This document shows, piece by piece, positions 11,169-21,430 of a stretch of DNA of 64,000 nt. Positions within the stretch are counted from its first letter, which is position 1. Every line of letters begins with the position of its first letter. The translations under genes and the position numbers were made by a program. This DNA comes from Malus domestica. Taxonomy: Eukaryota; Streptophyta; Magnoliopsida; Rosales; Rosaceae. The stretch spans positions 997,001 to 1,061,000 of the forward strand of contig NC_091672.1 in NCBI RefSeq assembly GCF_042453785.1. The letters run 5' to 3'. The notes below the pieces were generated by a model. That model did no database searches and was not told where the DNA came from. It was given only the letters and a program-made list of their open reading frames with translations.

Positions 11169-13270
11169 GTACTAGCGCACAAGTTTTTAAGCCGGTGGAC
11201 CAAGAATGAATCTATGGCTGGTAACAAATTCGAAAAAAATAAGGAGAGCAACTAGTACAGCCGTCCATTATAACCAAAATAACGAAACATAAAACATAAA
11301 CAAAAAAATGCTAACAGTCAGAGGTACAATCTCTAACAAATTTTTAGAAAAGGAAAACGAAAAACCAGAACCTAACCTAATGTATACAACATTGCAAAGG
11401 GTAAGAGAAGACGGTCATGGTGATCCCAAACACTGGATATGGAATCCTTTCCAAAAAAAAAAAAAATTGGCTGTGAAGTATACATGCTAGCAGAAGATGA
11501 TGAACAATAATAATATATGTGAAAGAATACCAAATGGCATCCGCCATTGAGCAGGGACGGATTTAGGGTTTAAAAATTGGAGTGGACTGAATCCGCAAAG
11601 CTGCCGAGCTCAATTACAAACCCAAGTCGGAAATTTGAAATTAGACATTTATGTGAAATCATCCAAAGCTCTCATCTTTACTATCATCTGAACCTTTAAA
11701 TCCCTCAAAGGTTAGGAATTATGCGAAATCAGAAATTGGGCATTAACTGAAATCGTAAATCCCTAAAATATCTATCAACTAAAACCCATCAACATTGATT
11801 CCTAAGTCTAAAATCACTCTATCAGAATTCAGAAACAATTCATAAATTAATTTACAAGAAAAAGGAAAAGAAGAAGTGAAGACTTACATTCGCCGGAGGA
11901 AGGACAGAAGGCGGGTGGAGGTGTAGCTGGGATGCTGGCAGTGTAGACTGGAGGAGCCGCCAGTTGTACTGAGATTGGTGCAGCCGAGGGAAGCAATAGA
12001 ACATACCAAATTTTTTTTTTTTGTCAACCGATACATATTTTTATATTAAATGTTAAATTTACCACCGACGGAATTCGAACTCACAGCATCAATTAAATCA
12101 AGTAAGGGTTCAATGATTTTTCACTACTGTAGTAAAACACCACTTAAATATACCAAAACTTGACACAATATCTTTCAACCGTAGCCAAAATCTGACTGAA
12201 ATGGACCTAAATGCCTCCAGTTTAAAAACCCATGGCAAGCATGGTTTGTGTCACGATATGTTTACATATGCAAATGTTGTTGATCTTCAAAGAGGTTTTT
12301 AACGAAAAGCATATTGTTTATTTTAACGAAATATCATATTTTTATACAACAAAAAAAAATCAATTTTGATACTATTCACTCTACTTTTTATTTTGTCCTT
12401 ATCGATAAAAACTCAAAATTTTCAAGCATTTTTCATTAACTTCCCTATTTTCAAAACCCATGATGAGCATGGCTTCTTGTCACAAGTATACGATATGTAC
12501 ATATCGTTGATATTTTACTTTGTTTGATACATTAAAAGACAGCATGATTTGGTCAAGGCAATCACGTTACAAGTAGACTTTTGGTTTTTATATGTACATA
12601 TTGTCTTCCTTTGGAGTTAATGTATCAAAACATACCAAAGTTTGACACGTTGAAAAATATGTGACCCAACCTCCATTTTTTTTACTCATTTATCAACATA
12701 TAAAAATTATCTTCAATCTCACGTAGCATCCATGATAAAAAAAAGAAGGTCTTTTGCACGCACTCTGCGTGCAAAAGATTAGTTTCAATTAAAATGTCAT
12801 TAGAGTTGTAAAAGCTCCATTTGTATCTCCTGTTTTACATCTTTGCACTTGATGTGCCCTAATTAACCTATAATATAGGGATTTGGGTGAAGTAAAATTA
12901 ATTTTACAATTAAAAAATATTTCCTAGAGACCAAACTAATTCCGGGACATGTTCAATATGATTAGGGTTGTAAAACACATGTGAACCATCTCACTAATAC
13001 AGATACGTCTCATGATTTTTTTATTATAGAGGAGATTCACATGTGATCTAGAAAATATTATTCGAATTAGGAAAAACCATTTAAACCTAGTTTGAGCATT
13101 AACTTAAGTAATGTTATTTAAATTGAGTTAGATCACTTTGATACTTGTATAATCTAAAGTGAAATTAAATTGAATTACACAATAAGTCAGTCATAACTTA
13201 AGTAACAAGGTATCGAAATAATTATTGGTTGTAAATTTAAAAAAAAAAAGCAAATAATGCATCTCATTAC
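11169..13270. other. Spacer upstream of the lyase gene
   Basis: It presumably contains the lyase promoter and 5' leader. I see no protein-coding gene. The sequence is AT-rich and holds degenerate direct repeats (about 12150-12290 against 12455-12660, sharing CATG, GAGCATGG and CGATATGT blocks) and a perfect hairpin at 12750-12778. Confidence 0.5.
12750..12778. repeat. Perfect short hairpin
   Basis: TCTTTTGCACGCA (12750-12762) is followed by a three-base loop and then its exact reverse complement TGCGTGCAAAAGA (12766-12778). It stands alone in an AT-rich spacer. It could be a footprint of an excised or shrunken inverted-repeat element. Confidence 0.75.
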
Positions 13271-13540
13271 CGTTTGGTACGTGGGATGAGACGGAACGGA
13301 GTGCGACGAGACGTTCCGTCCCACGTTTGGTGCGCCTAAAATGGGTGGAACACGCTGTTCCACGAGACGAATTTTTGGTGAATTTTCGTTCCACTTCACG
13401 CTCTGGAACGACTCGTTCCACATCCGTGGAACATCAAATTATAATCTCTCCGTCTCCTTCCTCCTTGTTTCCATCCGAGGGCATCTTTGCTCCCTCTCCG
13501 TTCCGTCCCGTCATGTCCCGTCCCGTCTACATACCAAACG
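13271..13540. mobile_element. MITE with CGTTTGGTA terminal inverted repeats
   Basis: The left end reads CGTTTGGTACGTGGGATGAG and the right end, reversed, CGTTTGGTATGTAGACGGGA. The interior is rich in further CGTTTGG, GGAACG and GACGGGA blocks in both orientations. It encodes no protein. The target duplication is unclear (possibly TAC), so I do not assign a superfamily. Confidence 0.65.
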
Positions 13541-13917
13541 ATACCTAATTCCATTTTCAAAATTGAAAATCAAACTCGCAAGAAAATTTTCAGTGTATGG
13601 TCACGTTACAATTGGTTGAATTTTTTTTTTCAATTTTAAACGATTGCATTAGTACACTTGTGTATTAGGCCGTACACATGCCGGACTAAAAAATATCTCC
13701 AAACTCACATATTCATCTCTATATATAAAGCCAACAACCCCTTTTGGGGTCACATGCTTCATAAAAAAAAATGGATAAAAATGCCCCCCAAACAAAAAAA
13801 TACAAAAGCAACCCAAAATAGTGCACCAAATAATGTAGGGGTATTTTCGTCATATAAACAGTTTTTTCAAATAATTAATTCTTTTTGTACATTTTTTTAG
13901 TACCTCACAATAAGCTA
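13541..13917. other. Spacer before the composite retroelement
   Basis: AT-rich sequence without a supported gene. Its last bases (CACAATAAGCTAGCAAT) match the local SINE-derived repeat that served as the target for the composite element. Confidence 0.45.
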
Positions 13918-13922
13918 GCAAT
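13918..13922. repeat. Left target-site duplication GCAAT
   Basis: GCAAT directly precedes the element end TGACACACCC and is repeated exactly after the other element end at 28063. Five bases is the normal duplication length for LTR retrotransposons. Confidence 0.85.
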
Positions 13923-14280
13923 TGACACACCCCGTCCCGAAGGAGGGCATGCTGGCCGTCACGTGAGAGTGACGTAACCATTTGCACAGTACGGAAGCTT
14001 TAATTATACAATTTATAAGTTGATACACCCGAAGGTGAGTCCTAATTTTGTCCAATCTGTCAGAACCCCGCTGTATTCCTCGTAGTCACCACACCTTTGT
14101 GATTCCTGAACCTGGAGGGGCGCAAAACCAAAATTGAGTGGGTCAGTAAAACAATTCTTTTCCAAATCCAAACATTTCTCAAAACGTTGTAACCCCTCTC
14201 CGTAAAACCTGTATACTTTCCCAGAAATGTAAAATATAAATATACATATATATTCTCAATACTTCATTTCACTTTTTCAA

Positions 14281-14397
14281 CATTTTTCATATCAGTTATG
14301 CCATGCCACATCATCTCAACATTTCTCATATTAATTATGCCATGCCACATCATCTCAACATTTCTCATATTAATTATGCCATGCCACATCATCTCAA
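14281..14397. repeat. Three 39-bp tandem repeats in LTR A
   Basis: Each unit contains TTATGCCATGCCACATCATC and begins at 14281, 14320 and 14359. The related plus-strand LTRs carry only two units (near 20730-20808 and 27270-27345), so copy number separates the LTR versions. Confidence 0.85.
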
Positions 14398-14804
14398 CAT
14401 TAATAAGGTATGAATGCATCAACATAATCATATCAGGTGCAAGAAAGTAATCAACCGTAGGCCCTCTAATAGCCCTGTACGGTTGAACCTAGAGCTCAAA
14501 ATCTATCATTATCACTCTACCGGAGTCACCTCTGTGACCCGTCCGGCCTTCTGCACGCAAGTTACGCTCTAGTGCTTCTTATAAATCATCTGTGCACATA
14601 ATCTAAGGTCACCCACCAGTCGGAATCTCACTAACACTCTCGCGACTGGTCTGTCGTACCCACTCCGCGTGGACTGTACGACTAGCATCTACTTGGATCC
14701 AAGGCGAGCGTGCGATGCGGTGAATACTATAAGCACTAAACCATGGTGCAGGATTTGAGCTCAATATATATCATCATCATCATAACAGTAATTAAATACT
14801 CACC

Positions 14805-14948
14805 TGTGCGTCCACCGCACCATTTCATACATATGCATCATAAATCAATTCTTACTTGTGCGTCCACCGCACCAATTCATACATATGCATCATAAATCAA
14901 TTCTTACTTGTGCGTCCACCGCACCAATTCATACATATGCATCATATA
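14805..14948. repeat. 52-bp tandem repeat in LTR A
   Basis: TGTGCGTCCACCGCACC recurs at 14805, 14857 and 14909, each followed by a CATACATATGCATCAT block. The corresponding part of the plus-strand LTR (about 26815-26850) has a single unit. Confidence 0.85.
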
Positions 14949-16629
14949 TTAATTCATGCATGGCATTTCAACTCACATTTCTATATACTTTTCATATCAA
15001 TTCTATGCATGATATTTCACTTCCCGTTTTTCCACATAACTCATATGCATTTCATTTTAAACATATTTTCATTTCAATTCAATTTCTGGGAAACGTCAAG
15101 TATATATATATATACGGAAAACAAAACTGCCCACTCACCTGGAGTTCGCCCTACAACTCCCTAGCACAATACGCCAAGGCGTCATGACGATCGGCGCCTC
15201 AAACAATAATCAATTCCAACCTCAGAATTCATATCGATAAAATATATAACTTATATAAAATACGTCACTACGTAGATTGATCCGGAAGATCCACCCCTCA
15301 GATTTTAAATCCATAACTTCCAGAGGTCCACATTATACCTCTAGGACAACATCCTAAAATTTCATTACCATCCAACGGTCGGATCTCCGTCAATTTCCAA
15401 AACTAAGTGACGGTTAACATTTTATATTATGGACTTACAATTCCAATTCCGGAAGATCCGCAAATCGGATTCCCAATCTGTAAGTTCCAATAATCCTCAA
15501 ATATTACGTATTGCAACGTATCAAAGTTTGGTGACGATCCAACGGTCGGATCGTCAATTCACATTTTCACCTAAATGTGAAAATTATAAAACGTTATTTG
15601 AACACCTAACCAACAATCCTCAATAACTTTCTCATACGGTGTTCAATTTAGGTATATGAATATACCACAGTGATCTACTCGACGTCACGGACGTCGACAT
15701 ATTTTTAAAATAATTTTATTTTTATTTTTTATTTTTACTGTAGCACCTTCTTCTTCCTTGGGTCGCCGGACTGGTTTTTCCGGCGGCCGTTTTCCGGGCA
15801 GTTTTTCAAATTGCCATAACTTTGTCATTTCTCAACGAAATCAAGTGATTCAAAAACGAAAGTTGTAGCCCTTGAAGAGACAAAGAGAATGGTACCTTGC
15901 ACAACACCTAGTTAGCCGTATTTTGGCCGCAAAATGCCTCGAAAGCCTCGGAGGTCGCCGGAAACTGGGTATTTTTCAAATGAGTATAACTTCTTCAATA
16001 CTCAACGAAATTGAGTGAAACAAAAAGGAAAGTTGTAGTACTTGACGAGACGAAGAGATTGATACCTACCTCGACTCCTAACTCGCCGGGGATTCGCCGG
16101 AAAATTCCTCGAAAGCTCCGGCCAAACTTTGAACTTGTCAATCTCCGTGTTCTTACGTCCAAAAACTTCCAACGAAGCACTCCGAGCTTCCTTGGGACCT
16201 CACTAAGCCCGCTGTGATCTTGTTTTAGCCTAAAACGTAGTCATTTAGAAGATCATGAACAGTACCATTTCACGGGAACTTTGAAACTAGGGTTTTTCGA
16301 AGCAAAACTTACCTGAAATTGATGTCTACGTGATCGTGGAAGTTCCAGGAGTCCAAATGTGGTCTTATCTTGGACGTTTGTTTATGTTTTAGGTGGTTTT
16401 GGGTGAGGTTGAGCGTCGGAGAGGAAGAGAGAGAACTGAGAGTGAGAGAGAGTCGTGAGGGAAGAGAGATAGAGAGACAAGGTACGGGAATTGGGGAAGG
16501 TTTTGAGGGATGTGGGGATCCCACGTGTCCAACTCAATCCAAATTGTTAAATTTTCGCCCCTTAGTCCCGTTTAAGGGCATTTTCATATTTTCATGTCCT
16601 CGGAATTAAAATTCCGGGACGGGCTGTCA

Positions 16630-19600
16630 CAATCTTCCCTCCTTATAGAATTTCGTCCCCGAAATTCCAGCAACCAACTAAATCAACCATACTCCAACAA
16701 TAGCTTCGGGTAAATCTTTCTCATCCGATTCTCTTTCTCCCACATACTTTTCGACTGAATGATTTCCTTCACAAAGCTTTTACTACTTACTCTGTCTTAA
16801 TTCTCAGGACCTTCTTTTTCCAATCCAAAGTCGTCCTTGGTTCCTTATCAAGTCGAATCCAATTTAATTCTCAATAGTTGCACCATAATTCCATGAGACG
16901 ACTCTGTCACTTAGTGACAACGCATCGAACACAAAATACATTAAGTACCGTTGCCCTGTCTGGGAAAAAGTTATTACTCAGCACTGGAGTAATTGTACTA
17001 ACTTGGTACATTGATCAACTATCACTTCAAATTCGATCATAACCATCCTATGTACAAGGAAACTTGTACACATAATCCAAAGTAATATCTTTCCAATTCC
17101 ATTGCGAAACAGAAAATAGTTATCTCAATCCAAAGGTTTATCTCTTTCTGCCTCAATCTGCTGACCAAATAAAACTGTCGAATGGTATGATAAATCTTAT
17201 TACTTTTGGAATATTGCAGAAGTTGAACAGTGAACTTCGTCCAATATTTGCTTGCTTCAAATCCTCAGCATTAGGCACATACTTTTTGTTTTCTTGTATC
17301 CACATACCATTTGATTCACGAATCATGTACTCATTCTTAACTTTACTTTAGTTGGTTTCCAATCCACAAGAAGATAACCATGGCAAGCGTACCAGATATT
17401 AATTCTTACTGCAGTCTTCTTATCAAGTGCTTCAGTTACAACAATTCACGATCGCCCTGATCGTACAATCATAATCACTAAGTAATTCAATCCACCCTTG
17501 TTGCCTCATATCAAAATCCTTCCAAGTAATGGATATTGAAGACTTTTTGGATTCGTAAAAAAAAATCTTGCATTCTTATCAACATATAATGTCTCCATAA
17601 CTTCACAGCAAGGATGATAATCGTGACTTCCAAATCACCAGTAGGGTAATTCATCTCATGAGGTTCCATTTGTCGTGAAACATATACAATCACCCTAACA
17701 TTTGCATCAACATGCCTCCAATACCATTCAAGAAACATCACTAAAAATTTATGATTACCACTATTCTCTGGGATTACTAAAATACGTGCATGAGTGAGGA
17801 AATACTTTAGTTGTTGAATCCTTTGCTCACAATTTCCTTCCCACTCATACATGACCTCTTTTCTCAACAGTCTCGTCAATGACAAAGCAATGACTAAAAA
17901 TTCTTTCACAACCATCCAAAATAGCCTGGTAAGCTAAGAAATTCCAAATCTCAATTACGACTCGTGGTTGTTCCAAATTCTCAATTTCTGCTATCTTTTA
18001 AGGATTCACTTGAATACCTTAAGAATATATAACAAATCTTAGAATGCCACCTGATTCATCTAACTTTAGCATTTGCTACACTTAGCATACAATCGACATT
18101 CTTCCAATCTTTATTCCACCGACTTAATACGTTTACATGCTCTGCTCTGGCTCAGAATATGCCAGAATATCTTCAATGAAAATGATATCTATTTATCAAG
18201 GCATTATTGGAATACTTCATCCAATAACTCATAAAACAGCATGAGTATCCATATAGCATCACCATAGTTCATAAAACAATCTTAAGAACAACGTCGCTCA
18301 TAATCTTTAATTGGTAATAACCAGACCTCAATTCAATCTTTGAATCTTCGCAATTACTTCTGAGCTGGTTAAATAAACATCAGTACATCACCATGGATAA
18401 CGGTTCTCAATCGTTACCCAACTCCATTGTCTATAATCAATGAACAGTCTCAAGATCCATTTTCTTCCTCACCAACAAACTGGGGCTCCTCAAAAGTGTT
18501 GTACTAGGTTGAATGAAACTTTTATCAACCAATTCTTTCAACTGAATTTCCAATTCCCTTAACTCATCCTGAACTAATCTCCAATATAAATTTATACCTG
18601 GCAACAAATCAATAATGAACCTCATATCTCTGCCTGAAGGCAATCCAGGTATACTTTCAAGGAAGACATCAAGAAAAGTCTAACTCTTTCGACATTATTC
18701 ACACTACTCCAAACAACATCATTTAGCACCACATGAGCTAAGTATTTTTGACAGCCTTTCGAAAACAATCTCTTTGCTCTCACAGCATACATAACAGCCT
18801 GACTCAATCCATTTTGCATACTTACAAAAGTAATCTCTGTTCATCCAGATCGATGGAAAGTACTGGTTTCCCATAACATTTCGTCTTGTCACAATTATAA
18901 CCAACCAATCTAATGGAACAGAATTAACTGATACAATATATATTTTATTATTATTAAGCATTCCAAATAAGTACATTACTAACATAAAATAATCTACCGG
19001 GTTGCTTGCTTAACGAATCCACGAATGAGTTATTAATATTACGGTCTGCAGCCCGCAATACTGATAAATCATCGTTGTCTCGATAAGTAGGCAACCACTC
19101 TCAAAGATATAACATTACTATTTTGTCACTCAATGCAAAATACATACACTCATCTCAACTACATTTATTTACTACTCTCAAGGTAATAACATACATAATA
19201 AGAAATATATCAGCCGAAGTCAACTAGAATGACCAATACGGCTGATTCAACTCTTATCTTAATAATACGTCGGCCGGATCCACTCCGCGTGGTCGGTACG
19301 GCCGAGCCTATAACTCACTAATTTCTCATGTGTCAATCGAATCCACTTCTCATGGTCTGTACAGCTGAACATATAACTCATCAAATCTCTCTGTACTCAC
19401 GGTCAATCCGACCAAACTACTAAGTCCATAACTCTGCTGAATCGACACTATGATATCATGGAAAATTATTGAGTACAACTGATTCTAGGGACGATTCACA
19501 ATTCTGTGTCCCCTCTGTTCACATAAACACATTCATTAATTTCACATTTCCCAAAGTGTTAATTTTGTACCTGCTGCACAAGGTACATTTCCTTTACTCG

Positions 19601-20230
19601 AGACACCTTGCCTCAAATATCTGGGATTACCAGTATATCCATCACTTTTACTCTGACCAGCGACATTAAAACCTCAGCTGGAAGAATTAACTCTAGCTTC
19701 ACTTCTTTCGAAGCTCTGAATCTTTCTATATCCTTGATATGACGAATCATTAACTTTATCGTCAACTTCCTTGATTCACATTTGCAAACTCTTGCTTACT
19801 ACCATCGATAAATGCCGGAGGGATAAACTTTTCCTTAAAAAATTTTAAATCGGCTGATTCCTCTCGTGACAACAATTAACATTCCTGTTTCCACCAGGAT
19901 ACAATTTCATACCCAAAACCAGGTAGTCGTCTCGACCCACCTGTCAGAAGGAAATTTCCTTTAACTTGCATATTCCGAAACATCTTTTCCAATTGGTTAA
20001 TCCGTCACTTCGTTCCCTCAGGTTGATCATTCCATAAGGTGATTCAAATTCAACTCATAACCCGTCTTAAAATGTCCCTTTAGACAATAGACTGAATCAC
20101 CATAGTAATAGTTTCCCCCAAAACCGCTAAATTAGGGAGACTAAGTTCCTCTAACTACGTGGTTTGCTACGAGGCGGTGTAGTTCTGACAGAATTCACTA
20201 GAACTTCTCAAAATGTCCAAGATTGCAACC
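16630..20230 (-). pseudogene. Degenerate chromovirus-like internal region (minus copy)
   Basis: Fragments on the minus strand match Ty3/gypsy Pol: 18643-18437 (IDLLPGI, LRELEIQLKELVDKSFIQPS; start of reverse transcriptase) and 17915-17511 (LTRLLRKEVMYEW, LVIPENSG, VSRQMEPHEMNYPTGDLE, LWRHYM; the RT to RNase H connection). No frame stays open over a full domain. Near RNase H the expected catalytic strand is replaced by a shifted reading (FLEWYWRHVDANVR). The plus copy at 21445-25443 has the same shifted reading. Near the 3' end, GGGGACGAAATTC and the polypurine tract precede LTR A. The element cannot encode its own enzymes. Confidence 0.8.
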
Positions 20231-20246
20231 ATGCTCTGATACCAAT
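20231..20246 (-). other. Initiator-Met primer-binding site between the Cassandra LTR and the gypsy body
   Basis: The minus strand reads ATTGGTATCAGAGCAT. TGGTATCAGAGC complements the 3' end of plant initiator tRNA-Met. It follows the Cassandra LTR end directly and leads into the gypsy leader (ATGGTTGCAATCTTGG), so the chimeric joint falls on the primer site. Confidence 0.85.
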
Positions 20247-20532
20247 TGTCACATCCCGGCCCGGGGTGGATCACTTCCCGGGCCCGCTCCACCACCGTAG
20301 CACGATATTGTCCGCTTTGGGTCCCGATCACGCCCTCACGGTTTTGTTTTTGGGAACTCACGAGCAACTTCCCAGTGGGTCACCCATCCTGGGAGTGCTC
20401 TGGCCTCCTTCTCGCTTAACTTCGGAGTTCCTACGGAACCCGAAGCCAGTGAGCTCCCAAAAGGCCTCGTGCTAGGTAGGGATGGGAATACACATTTAAG
20501 GATCACTCCCCTGGGCGATGTGGGATGTTACA
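20247..20532 (-). repeat. Cassandra TRIM LTR (minus), serving as 5' LTR of the minus body
   Basis: This 286-bp LTR starts TGTAACATCCCACATCG and ends CCGGGATGTGACA on the minus strand, the standard Cassandra ends. It has the same length as the copy at 27778-28063 and contains a 5S rRNA-like block. Its 5' end abuts the truncated plus-strand LTR at 20533. Confidence 0.9.
20352..20458 (-). promoter_or_regulatory. 5S rRNA-like block in the Cassandra LTR
   Basis: The minus strand contains ACTCCGAAGTTAAGCG and AGGATGGGTGACCCACTGGG, which match the conserved A-box and C-box region of plant 5S rRNA genes. GGGAGCTCAC and GTGAGTTCCC at its borders can pair like 5S helix I. In Cassandra this block is known as an internal RNA polymerase III promoter. 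It is not a ribosomal gene. Confidence 0.85.
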
Positions 20533-21167
20533 ACAGATGATTTATGAGAAGCACTAGAGCGTAACTTATGTGCAGAAGGCCGTACAGGTCACAGAGGTGA
20601 CTCCGGCAGAGTGAGAGTGATAGATTTTGAGCTCTAGGTTCAACCGTACAGGGCTATTAGAGGGCCTCCGGTTGATTACTTTATTGCACCTGATATGATT
20701 TATGTTGATGCATTCATACCTTATTACTGTTGAGATGATGTGGCATGGCATAATTAATATGAGAAATGTTGAGATGATGTGGCATGGCATAATTAATATG
20801 AGAAAATGTTGAGTTAATGAATTGAAGTATTGAGAATATATATATGTATATTTATATTTTATATTTCTGGGAAAGTATACAGGTTTTACGGAGAGGGGTT
20901 ACAACGTTTTGAGAAATGTTTGGATTTGGAAAAGAATTGTTTTACTGACCCACTCAATTTTGGTTTTGCGCCCCTCCAGGTTCAGGAATCACAAAGGTGT
21001 GGTGACTACGAGGAATTCGACGGTGTTCTGACAGATTGGACAAAATTAGGACTCACCTTTGGGTGTATCAACTTATCAATTGTATCTTAAAGCTTCCGTA
21101 CTGTGCAAATGGTTACGTCACTCTCACGTGACGGCCAGCATGCCCTCCTTCGGGACGGGGTGTGTCA
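20533..21167 (+). repeat. Truncated plus-strand large LTR (E)
   Basis: It matches the 3' part of the LTR at 25444-27707 almost base for base for several hundred bases. It starts abruptly at ACAGATGATTTATGAG and ends GGACGGGGTGTGTCA. The 5' part is missing where it meets the Cassandra LTR. It is the 5' LTR of the plus-strand body. Confidence 0.85.
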
Positions 21168-21240
21168 GTTGGTATCAGAGCCAGACTCACGGCCGTTCGG
21201 TGTGCCGACGAGGACGTCGGTCTCCCTAAGGGGGGTGGAT
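21168..21240 (+). other. Primer site plus TRIM internal domain
   Basis: GTTGGTATCAGAGCC follows the LTR end. Next comes a short domain with GTGCCGACGAGGACGTCGG and a purine-rich end (AAGGGGGGTGGAT). The same pieces in the same order form the Cassandra inner region at 27708-27777, so this is a TRIM inner part joined to a gypsy LTR. Confidence 0.8.
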
Positions 21241-21430
21241 TGTAGTATCCCACATCGACAACGTGAGGGCTGTCCTTGGGCCTTATATGTATTCGCTCGC
21301 ATGTACTCTTCAGAGACGCGTTTTGGAGCTGCGGCTTGCAAAAACAAACCCGTGAGTGGGGTCGGACCGGTGCGCCGGGTTCCACCACAAAGCGGACAAT
21401 ATCTCTGCGGAGGAAGGCGTGGTATACACA
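21241..21430 (+). repeat. 190-bp TRIM LTR without a 5S block
   Basis: It begins TGTAGTATCCCACATCG and ends GGCGTGGTATACACA. It is followed at once by GTTGGTATCAGAGC and the gypsy leader. Its first bases resemble Cassandra, but it lacks the 5S-like block and is nearly 100 bp shorter. I do not know its family name. Confidence 0.7.

Larger units (their letters stand above)
13923..16629 (-). repeat. Large LTR (A) of the minus-strand chromovirus-like element
   Basis: On the minus strand it starts TGACAGCCCGTCCCGG and ends CGGGACGGGGTGTGTCA. Directly upstream on the minus strand (plus 16630-16644) lies the purine run AAGGAGGGAAGATTG, the expected polypurine tract. Its U5 end matches the ends of the LTRs at 21167 and 27707, but the central part differs and carries two private tandem arrays. 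At 2707 bp it is unusually long. Confidence 0.85.

Noticed and set aside
13187..13619. Several short ORFs around 13.2-13.6 kb
   Set aside because: They fall inside and across a MITE with inverted-repeat ends and change with every frame.
14281..14948. CRISPR-like spaced repeats
   Set aside because: The repeats are head-to-tail tandem units within a plant LTR, without spacers or cas genes.
20352..20458. 5S ribosomal RNA gene
   Set aside because: Only the interior boxes match; the block is inside a Cassandra LTR and lacks normal 5S ends.
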